Assembly: GCF_000224145.3 (NCBI RefSeq)
Contig: NC_020171.2
Coordinates: forward strand, 879,391-943,390
Source of the DNA: Ciona intestinalis
Taxonomy: Eukaryota > Chordata > Ascidiacea > Phlebobranchia > Cionidae
Direction: 5' to 3'
DNA length: 64,000 nt
Shown here: in pieces, positions 13,042 through 25,000 of the stretch
How the letters are laid out: the number at the start of each line of letters is the position of its first letter
How positions within the stretch are numbered: the first letter of the stretch is position 1
Translations under genes and position numbers: made by a program
The notes under the pieces: generated by a model
What the model was told of the DNA's origin: nothing
The model's database searches: none
The model's input: the letters and a program-made list of their open reading frames with translations, nothing else

Positions 13042-16000
13042 AACGAAAAGAAATGAAACGTAAACTGAACGAACCGACTTCAGGAATAGTAGTTTCAGAA
13101 AACGAGGAACCAGAAGTGAAAAAGAAAAAAAGGCGGAACAGAAAAGTGGGTATTTTGGGTATTTTGTTTTTATTTCATATACTTGCGAGGACTGGAATTT
13201 AAGCCTAAGTTAGCACATTGTCCTAACACACTAGTATCCTTTTTGCATGGTAAAAAGTTAATGCGAATAACGATCCGCAACTAAAAACTGTAAAAATAAT
13301 ATCCGAAAATGATTAATCTCTTAAAAGTGAAACTGTACTATCACAATACTTTTCTTTACTCGCATAATGCGAGTAACAACCAACCTTCTACAGCAGGTAA
13401 CACGCTTATGACGTTATGCGAGTAAATATGCGAGTACTTACCCGCATAAAAGTGACCATGCCAAAAGGGTATATGTGCCACCGTTTGAACCTTAACAAAT
13501 GTTAAAACATGTAATGTTTAAAATCATACTTGGTTCGATTTTAAAACGCTTTATCCTTGTGTAACAGAACATGTGTTTCAGCTATACAGTATATGTATTG
13601 CTCAAATGCAAATTTAATGTGTCGCATTAAAACTGCGTTTGCTAAAACTGGGACAGTTTATTCAATATTAACTAGAATGGCTTTTGCATTTCTGGAATAT
13701 AACTGCAATTGTGTTTCGTTTTAAAACCGTTTTCAAGACTTTAAAACTAATTTTAATGTTCATTTTGTTAATGTGCAATATAAGACTGTCTTTCCACTAA
13801 ACTGTAGAATACATACCTACACGCTGTGCTACCACCTATAATACAGTTATGTGCAAGTAAATGGAACCTCACTGTTATACACCATACACTGTATACAGTC
13901 TAACTGAAGCTATTATTGTGTTGGCTATAAATGCTTTGCATAAACACATCCCTTTGCTACACTTATATTAGAGTTTCACATATCAAAACTCTTAACAGCT
14001 GGTTTAAGCTAAGCTTAAGTAATAGTGTTTACGTACAGTATACACACACGCATGCTTAAGAGTTTAGCTATTTCCTTGCTATACTTATCCATTCACACGC
14101 GTAAAACGCGCGCACACACGCGTTCCGCTGCGTAAAAGCATGCGTTAAAGTGTCCAGGGTTAATCCAGCGTGCTTTTGATGTTATAATAGATAAATAAGC
14201 GTGTTAGAACCTTTAGTATTAAGCCTTGATTAAATTAACCTTTAGCATCCGGTCCTTTTGCATATATGCTGCCGCAGTGTTACACAAGGCTTAGGCTTTA
14301 TAATGTGGGTTACTGTATACCGGTTCAAAAAATCTATAGTTTTGCAACACTAAAACGGAGTTTAGTTCAATAAAACATTAAAATGTAAAAATGTCTTCAA
14401 AAAATGCAGTGTTGCACAAGGTATAAACATGATAATGTGCGCTAACATATACTGGTTTCAAACATCAGTAGTTTTGCAACACTAAAACGGAGGTTTAATA
14501 AAAAAAATTAAATGTAAAAATAACTTAAAATCTTGATATAAAATGCATTAGCCACATGGCCTATAATCTGCACTCAATTTACAGCTTTGTTTTTTAGCTT
14601 CCACTTATTTGTTAACATAAAAATATTTACTAAAAATTAAACAAAAACGAAAGCCGTGATATGAGTCACATTAGTCATACAGGTCACACGCAGGGTTCAG
14701 ACTGCAATATTGTGTTTTCAACCCAAGTTCTAAGTTATGGAGAGACAAACCTAAAATTACTTTGAGTAAAAAAAAACGATATCTCTACTTTCGCGATTTT
14801 AAAACATTCCTCCTTTTGACCAATTTTGAAAAATTAATATTTTTTCAGAACACCGTTTTTATTTAATTTTTTTAGAAAAACTTCTTTTTTGAAGAGTTTA
14901 CCATTGCTCCTATAACACTACTTAAAAAATTATAATAATTTCTTTTTCTATTTTTACTAACAGAGAATTACTGAAGCTAAGCTTCCCGATCAAGGGGATT
15001 CACCCACGATGTTACGAGATTATCTCAAACTTCACTTCAGTAAATTATCCAAGCTCGAATTTGAGGATATTTCGCTAACAGGTGATTTTGTTACGTCATA
15101 ACTACGTCATCATGACGTAAACATCTTCGAGTTGTGATTGGGAATATTCTTAATTATTCCAACCCAGTGGTTCTTTATGAATTGTTTGAAGTTTTAGCCA
15201 GTCCGAAAAAAAACTATCACCCACAAAGTCACACTCGTGGTAACTCGTAAGCGGCACTGGGTGTATGAAACAGAACACACATGTTATAACGATTGTTGTT
15301 GCCCCACGCAAGGAAAAATAAGTTACATTAATTTAATTATCTATTATTTAACTATATGTCTTGCCGTTCTTAAAAAGAATTGAACAGTGATTAATTTCAA
15401 AGTTCTTACATTTTTTAGAATCCAATTTCACAGCATGCAATATCGACAAAGAACATACTACCACGTCGTATTTTAAACAAAGTAAGTTCCTAATGCCTAA
15501 TTTATAAACTCATCTGGTATTAAAAACATAGTGTATTTCCAACGTTTTGTATGCCGTCCGACAAGACTTTAGAAACGTCTTCAGAATAAGACTATTTACA
15601 TTTTTCCTGGTAGCAGAAGTAACAGGATGCTTGTAACTAATGTGTTGTTACAGTCGCCCCCAAGTGGCATCGTTTAAGCACAGCTCACAGTCACAAGATG
15701 TCGCCTCTGATCATCGTGGTTTGTGGCAACGCACTTCGAGCGTCGAAATTTAACACAGAAGCAAAGACTTTTAAGGGCAAAGATGCAAGGTAATATTTTA
15801 GCAAAAATAGGCACTTTTTACATGCTTTAACGCAGCAGGACGCGTATGTGCGCGCGTTTTACGCGTGTGAATAGATAACTATAGCAAATAAATAGCTAAA
15901 TTCTTGTGCATGTGTGCATAAACACTATTACTTCAGCTTAACATAAACTAAGCTACCATTTGATGCTTAACACTTATACCGAACTTTGCCCCAACCCAGT

Positions 16001-19000
16001 GGTCGGTGATTAGTTAATTGTAGCACCCTGGGTGTCAGGGTAACGAGCAAACACGCTGTAGGCCTCTATATCTGTCCTTGGGTGTTACGCCGTATATGGC
16101 CTCACTTTTTAGAATATGTTAACTTAAACCTTTTTGGTATGGTGTATTTTGTATAGAAAGATGTATCAGAAATATGTTTCCCAAAGCGGAACAGAGAAAC
16201 GACAGTTTCTATTTTCTTCTTACTTTTTTTAGTGAACATTCATAGGGTAACGGGCCAACCTGGGCCTAAATTCCATGACTGGCTCGCCGTAGGTTCTCAC
16301 CTATATAAAATAGAAATAATATCTCTTTAGGAATTTCATTTAACGGTATAATTAAAGTCCATAACGTATAAACCAGGTCGATAAAGCTATTTGCGCGCCA
16401 CATGAAGATCGACGATCAAATCAAACTTCTGCGGGAAAACGTCATTCATTTCGCCGTCGGCACACCGGAAAGAATCCGATCTCTTATCCTACAAGGTACA
16501 CCATATTTACCTTTCTATTTTTACAGTAGTAACAACAATTTTTTATTTTTAGTCTCAAATTAATTTAATTTTGGGCATATAGTACAGTAACTAATATACG
16601 GGTAACCATATTTTTTATATGTTTGTCTAAAATACTTTTAATTTTAAGAAAGAAAAAAACGTTGTTGCTCATTCCATTTCCGTGCTATTACGTACCGTAT
16701 TATGACGTCACAAAATACATACAAATCAAAGCGCGTTTTCCTTATAACGTCATAATACCTCCTGTCCGGAAACTGCCAACTTAATCCTAAAACAATTTCC
16801 ATTATTGTAACTTCATACTGCTATCTATTACGTCCTAAAACATATTCCGTGAGCCGTATATGAATGAAATCGAAACGAGTCATTTAATTTTTACAAAAAC
16901 AAATTTTGGCTATGAAAAATAATGACGTCACACGCGCGTAGACATTTTGACGCATTTTGTATTTTTCGGATTTTTTCCGTTTTTTTTTTTATTTTGTCAA
17001 TTATTTATTCTTACGTGGCAACAACAGTCATTATAACATGGATGTTTTTTTCACAAACCTCGTGCCCGCTTACGAGTTACCACACATGTAACTTAAGGGT
17101 GATTATTTTTGTGACGATTCTTTTGCCATGTAATAACTTTTAAAATTCTCATTATCGTGTTTTTCGCTGACACCTTATCCGACGCATACTCACGCGCCGA
17201 TTTCCCTACTATTGTGACGTCATAATAGAGCAATACAGTAGTAATCGCGATATCCGGTGTTGTAGGCTTCCGAATTTCAAATCGGTACGAACGGGCACCG
17301 AATATGACGTCATGATGACGTCATGCTTGCTATAAAATGCAAGTGCAATCCAAAAACTGTTTCAAATAACTTGAGTTAGTATAGTGCTGTGGGGTAAGAT
17401 GGATACCGTTAGCGCATAATACCCATATTTCGTAATCTTGTTTTAACAGTTAACAACGCTCTTTTAAAGACGTGAGAATGCACTGTAAAGTAAAACCTGT
17501 CTTACCCCTACCTACTATTACACTAGCGTTTAGGAATAAGTAATATCCGTGGATATGTGTAAATACGTAGGGTGTATGTATGTTAATAGACTTCTTCGTT
17601 TATTCTTTAAAAGCGATATAGCAAAGTATTTTAATACCAGAGAAAGTCGTTACAACTTGCGGCGTATTAAGCAAGGCATATATACGCGTGTGTACTGTTT
17701 TACAAAGATCATCCAGCGAAATATGCTTGCTTAACGTAACTTGGCGCTGCGTTACGTAAAGTTGAATTATTTGTATTTGCCAATAATAGAGACTACCGTA
17801 GAGCTACGCTGCAGTTTAAGTATTTGTTATTTAGACCGAAAAAAAAAGTTGTATTAGTTATAAAAAAGAAAATATTTTTGATCAGTTACAGGTCTTAAAG
17901 GTTATATAGAAGTATATCACGGTTTATACTATATGAGGTCTTACGGCACAGTACACCAGGGGAACTATACTGTAGGCCAGAGTTTGCTTATTACCCTGTA
18001 GTTTACAGTTAAAATTTTTTAATTCTATTCTTTATACTAGTGAGGTCCTACAGCGTGATATATGTTATGGGCCCAGATTTAGGACAGGGGCCTATTACTT
18101 CACAGTTTAAATTTATAATATAGTGAAGATTTTATTAGTTTATTTGCCGTTGTTTTTCGTTCTCATATGTCAATGTGTTTTGGTTTGTGTTCCAGGTCAA
18201 TTTCGTACATTTATCGCGTTATATGTAACTCTAATCCCTGAGAATATTAACTAAACTATTGGCCTTTAAAACGACCGCTTACTTCAAAGACGATTGTTAA
18301 ATTTAGCTATATCAAAAATTGACAAGTTCTTGCTATATACGTAGGCCGTTTGAGGACGTATTTAAGTGTCTGTTTTGAGCTAAATTTCTCAAGTTGTGTT
18401 CCGTTTTGTCTAAAGTTTGATACCAATTGGTTATTAAACAATAAACGTCACTTTATAAAATAATTGCGATTATATGTACACCTAATATAGTAATATTTTT
18501 GTGTTTTAGTTTTACTACATTTCGTAAAGTTTCGATTTTTTGCTGTTTTGACCTTTTTTTGTTCCGGTACATTTATAAGGTCATTCTGGGGTTAAATGAA
18601 CACACTCATAACCAAATACGCTTATTAGGCATTGGCAGCACAATTCGTAATGTATTGTTACCTAATAATGAGTGCTATGACGCGTTTCCGACATTTTGGA
18701 CATCATTACTTACGTGTTTTTGTTTAAAAAATCGATTTTTTTTACTAAGTAACCAGGGTTTAAATCGGGTCGTTTTGCTTGTTTAAATTTCGTTGCATAA
18801 GTATAAAAACTGGGTAGCCCTGTACATGTCTTCGATACATGGAAGCGTGTTAGCTTTTAGAGATTGTTTTTATTCTGCCTCGTGTTTATAAAAAATAAAT
18901 TCGCTTTATTTATACAAGGGCCGTTTTTCTTTATATCTGTCACATTTATATATATACGTGTAATGCGTAGACAGAGAACATGCAAATGCAAATGCATTTT

Positions 19001-22000
19001 CGTTTTTATTTTGTATTTAATTGCGCATGTACAGACTAATCTATATTCGCCCTTAATTGCGTTTCGTTGTTCTTTGTTTAGTGCTGTCTTAATTTGAAAT
19101 AGTCCTTTTCTAATTATCAACGCTTATACTCTACCGAACAAAATGTTACGGCAATCGTAGTAATCCAGCTAAACAGGTGCCTTCTCTGTTTTAGAACTCT
19201 GAATAATTTAAGAAAAGTCAAAGCGAACGACATGTGTGTTAGCTATTGTGTACAGTGCGTATATTTTCTATCAGCATTTGCCCAACTAGTTTAGTTAGAA
19301 AACGTTTATAGTAGGCAATTTAATATGAAGTAGATACAGAATGTTTTTAGCCTTTATTTTAGTATAGTACTCTTAGTTAAGATGAAAATCGTCAACACTT
19401 ATTATCCTTATTTTCTAATCGTGTTTTTAACAATAACCAACGATATTTTGGAGTCGCGAGGATACGGTTATAGAATTATGTAAATATTCTTTGTTTACTA
19501 CCAAATAGGACAGCAAAGAGAATAAAAACATGAACCATTTTACCCCAACCTCCTATAAATTGTAGGGACTATTATAAGATACATAGTGTTTTCAGTCTAT
19601 ATTTCAATTAGTATAAGTTAAACCCATAAGCTAGCATCGACAAGTCTAATAATGTGAACCCTTCTGCTTAGTCTAAGCCAAAGGTCTAAGCATATTAAAT
19701 AGTACTTAGAGTGTAGGTAATATTTAAACCGCCTGTCACATGTATTAGAATTGCAAACATAATTTGGTAATGTGAATGCTAAATCACCAGTCTCGAATTA
19801 CGCAGCTGCATTGACATAACTGCGTCGTATTATATATGGAATACCTGCAGAACGTTTAGAACGTAGTTAACGTGTTATTATGATACCTTTCTACAGTGTT
19901 TGGTATATACGTATTTTGTTATACAGTAGTGGTTCGTAAGGTATTGCACGCGTAATACTTGTAAGCATGAAGATATTATCCGTACAACTTATTTACTATT
20001 TAGGTTTATTAAAATCAATCAATTTAATAGCAAATGAAGAAATTTAGGACCCGTACCTTTTTTGAATTGAGCTGCAGAAAATCTCTGCATGAATATAAAG
20101 GTGCACGCAAGTAGAAAAATTGATAATCACTTTTCCAACGTATTGTAGCTGTATTTGTATATATGTCTTTTTAACATAAGCATCACATACCATTACACTA
20201 AACCCCTTTCCGGCCATATATAAGTCGATGCCAAGACACTTGTTTTCCTCATTATAAGTAATAAAGTTATCGCCCGTTTAAGTTTAGCTTATGAATCGAT
20301 TTAGATAGAAGATCGGGCGATCGGGTTGCAAACCGCCGACTTTGAGGTGCCGCGGACCCCGCCGTGGTACCGAAAAGGCGCCGATCTTGTGATAACTAAT
20401 CCGTGCTATAAGATCTCATATTCTGGGTTCAATTTCAAAGCAGTTTTCGCTTAAAAGCGGAGGTGCTGGTGTTATAATACAACCACCGAGAAACGCGGCG
20501 GTCTCTAAAGAAAAAGCATAACGCATACCAGGTGCAATGGTCGACAAGAGTCACTAGACAGTTGCTCATCCCGGCAACTGTTGCATATGTTAACAGTTAC
20601 GCTATAACGTACAGTGAAGGTTCTATGCGGGCTATGTCCCAAGGCGAGACACCGGGGACTTGAAATTAAACCTGTGTTGGCCTATTACCCTAGTTAGCGG
20701 TTTACAATAGCAATCTATACTGATAATGCAGAAATGTTTTATATGTTTAGTTTTTAGTGCTCTGAAATTCGAATTAGGTTGCATTTCACGAGTCGTTGGT
20801 TCGTTATACAAAGCGAGCTTTTAAAAGAGAAACAACGCCACTCTATAGTAAAAAACGCCTTTAAGACCCTTTTGCTTGCGTAGTATACTGTTGACGTTTT
20901 TCGTTAAATGTTTTGTATTTCAGTCGCTGCCAGCTGTAAAATGAAGGCAAATGTCTGAAATAATGGTAGGCATTAGTAAAGCAGGTCACTCGGCGTTGAC
21001 TGTGGCGTTTTACTTTAATGTTTTATGGTTTAAAATACATTTTAGCTTTAATAAGGCCTACTTTTTATTGCAAATTTAACAAACAAATTATGCGAAGGCA
21101 GTTTATATCAAGTCTAATAGTGTAATAAAGCAGCTGTGGTACACAGTAATTCAATTACAATTGAGTTAATCCGGAATCTAAATATTTGCTTTTCCCATGA
21201 TGTGTGTACTTGTAGTTAATGTTAATTAGGGACAGATTACTTTGTTACTCTTACAAATGCAGATTAGACTTACAAGGAAAAAGGGTGGGCGTTTACAAGA
21301 CTTAAGAACATCCACGTAGGGCAGTTTTTACTTAAACTCAAAAGTACAGGACAATTTTGCAGCTTTGATTTTATTTTAAATTGAAATAGAGTGTCAGTTT
21401 TAAAGAAAAGAGTTTCTATTCAACACAATACATTGTATTATCCAGCGTTTTTTTTTATATAAGGACTTAGTTAAAAACTGTAAACAACGAAGAAAAACAC
21501 AATTTTAGCATCAAGACGGAAATTATTTGAAAATATGTATTACTGGATTCAAGGTTTTTTATTGGTTGTTATAATTAGTCTCGGTGCAGCCGAGCGCAGG
21601 TGGTGCCAGCCATCCCGTTATGACGTCACAATAACGAGCGACGGTTGGGTCGAATATGATGACATCACATTCGCATGTGTGACGTGTGGAAATGCGTCAC
21701 AAACACGACTTATCAATCGAAGAAGATTAAGTAATTACGAATGCTGTAGTGGGCAACTGGTTGCCAGGGGCAATTGTGACGTAATACCCTCGTTGCCAGG
21801 AGGAACATGCTCGACTGGGGAAAAGGTAAATTATGTTCATTTATTTAATTTGATTTCCTATCTTTTCCCTACTTTTGGACAGTGAGCATGAGGTGTGGGT
21901 ATACGACACGTATATGCATGTTGGTATAAATACACTCATTTAAAAACTCGACAGTGAGCATGAGGTGTATTACACCATGTTTGACTGGTGTAGAAGACAG

Positions 22001-25000
22001 ATGTTATAACGCGACAGCTATTTTTTAATAACGATTTTCATTGCCAATTTTTACGTACACGTTTACGAGTCAAATGCAGCTGATAAATTGTGCTAATTAC
22101 CGGCAAAAATCTAACACAGTTACAAACAAACCAACTGCTGCATCGTTCGTGTCCTATTTATTTCCTATGTGAAACGAAATACAAGTCGTTAAAAATTCTT
22201 ACGACTCTAATGCGTCGTTTAATTGGCCTTTTCCGCACTGCATAATTAGGTCAGGTCGTCCCTGCTTTCGATATATCGTAGGCGTAAAACAGAGTACAGA
22301 TTACTGTTAAGACGCTCTTATGGCGCTTATACCCGTTGTCGACTGGATAAAGCTTATTATGTAGTTGACCTGGATTTGTGATGTTTTGATTCGTCACTTG
22401 CTGCATTCCTTGACCTCATGCTCACTGTCGAGTTATAACACGAGCACCTTATACACCAGACGTACATGGTGTATTCATACACCTCATGCTCACTGTCGAG
22501 GTATAACACGGGCGTCTTATACACCAGACGTACATGGTGTATTTATACACCTCATGCTCACTGTCAGACACACATTGTGTGTTCCTACACTTTATGCCCA
22601 CGCCGATTTATAACAGGGATGTATTTTTATACACGAATTGTTTATACCCAAATGCATAGCTTATAGCAAAATGAATGTAATGAATGAATGTAACTTACTT
22701 TATCCTCGCGTGGCCGGCAAACGACAGTCGTTATAACAAGGGTGTTAATACACCTCGTGCCAGCTTACGAGTTACCAAGTTTGTTACTTTGTGGGTGATT
22801 ATTTTTTTTGGATTTTTTATGTATGGCTGATAATTTGGACAACCCATTAGTGACCACTGAGTTGGAGCAATTGCCGTTAAGTGTCTTGCTCAAGGACATA
22901 TACGCCCACAATGGTAGCAGCGACGAGCCTTGAACCCATTACCTCTAAGTCGGCGCCGGACTAAATATTAATACTATTATAATATTAATACTATCTTGTT
23001 AAATTCAATGCCTCCATATGTTAACTTTATTTTCACTCAGTGTGATGGTGTGAAGCAATGCGTGGATGGGAGCGACGAACTCAACTGCCGTGAATGTAAC
23101 GGTACAAACAAATTCTCATGCAACGATTCCCATGATACTGACCCATGCGTTGAAACCAACCAGGTAATTTGTCGTTTACTGGTCATTAAACCAACTGGTG
23201 TTGATCTTTTTAAAGCCATTGATGTTTTGTTTGTTTTAAAGAAGACCATGTTAAACCCTTGGTAACTTTTCTATATTTTGAACAAGTTATTTTGAAGCAT
23301 GTTTTTTTCGCATACCTGTTATAAATACATTTAGTTTAGCGAATATAACATTTGTTACTTGCTAATTACACCTTATACATCTATCATTAAAAAAAGCTTT
23401 TTTATAAAAGGTAGGGTGGGGAAGATGAGACACCTTTTCATTCTATTTTATCGTCCCATTTGGTAGTAAACAATAAACATTCAACGAATTATAAAGCCGT
23501 ATCCTCATGACTCCAATAGACTGTTTTAATTGTTAAAAAGGGATCAGGAAATTTGGATATTATGTACCAAAGGTTTCCCATCTTCCCCCGCCCTACTATA
23601 TCTTTAAAGCATTTGAAATTTTGTCAACAAAAATTTACATTGATTTTTTTTGCAGGTTTGTGATGGGCGCAAAGATTGTGAAATGGGACTGGATGAAACC
23701 GGTTGTAACTGGTATGGTGGCCAATGTGATGGTTTCTTATGTGGTGGAGCACACCCAAGATGCATACCTTTATCACAGGTTAGTTACTTTGGAGCAATTT
23801 AAGTGTTTTGTCAAGTGCAAACTACGCCTGCACTGTAGACAAGATACTTAAACTACACAACATCAACGCATGTATATCGATAATGCTTGCAAAGCAAGAC
23901 ACTCACATACATACCATGCATTACCTATTAGCTATTATTACAGTTTAAGACTTGTCTCTGTTACCATTGTAAGCATATGTGTCTTTGGCCAAGACACTTG
24001 CTCCAAATGGGTTGTCAAAATTGTTAGTCATACACAAATAAACAATTACGCACCAAGTTACAAACATAAGCAGTCAAGAGGTGTATCAATTATTAAACAG
24101 AACATCTATGTTATAATAACTGTAGTTTCAACAACAACCGCAAAAATAAAACAAATTACATTCGTACCAACATATATACCTATAACTTCTGCATTACCCT
24201 GTCAACCAATGATAAATAAGTTACATGCATTTATTCAGCACATATTGTTACAGGTCTGTGATGGAACAAAGCAATGCATGGATGGCTCAGACGAACACAA
24301 TTGTCGCTACTGTCTAATGCAGTTCAGGTGTTCAGTTTTTCTCCGTGCTGACCCTAAAGACCCCGGTGTTAACACAACCACTGCAGAATGTATTGGCTCA
24401 TTTCGCGTATGCGACGGCCAGCAGGATTGTTTAAATGGATTGGACGAATCAAATTGTTATCGTTGGAAAGAGTGGACAACATGGGGTGAATGTGGAAGCC
24501 CTGTAGCTTGTCAAAGGACAAGGTAAATGGAATGTTTATGCTTGTATTGTTTTTGTATTTACAGCCGTATTTATACGAGTCCGTGTAGAATAGATATGAT
24601 GATTAGAATTTAGGAAATTTACCTGTTTTTGTCACCGTATTTAACAACTTTTAAAATAATGAATGTAACTTATTTATCTTTGCGTGGTGGGGCAGCAACC
24701 ACAAAGTGGATGTTTACACACTTTGATCATGTATGTAACTTTGTGGGTGATTATTTCTTAGCATATTTTTATTTTTTTGTAATTGATGGCTGACAGTTCA
24801 GGAAACCGATTTATTTTTTCTGTTTCCATTCACAGAACTCGAGATTGCTTAAACAAAGCTGGAAATATTGTAGAAGCTCACCACTGCCACCATGTGGAAG
24901 ACTACCATCACAAAGATGGGTCACCGGGTGGCCAAAATCAAACTGAGATTTGCCAAGAATGTATAACAACAACAACAACAACGACAATTTCGACAACACT

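Noticed and set aside
22365..22666. Open frames of 66-82 codons with repeated LMLTV / SYTSCSLS patterns
   Set aside because: They read through a 75-bp tandem repeat in an intron of the nested gene.
23870..24253. N-terminal half of the 218-codon open frame ending at 24526
   Set aside because: Only 24254-24522 is a real exon. The upstream part is intron sequence that happens to be open and lacks any LDLa pattern.
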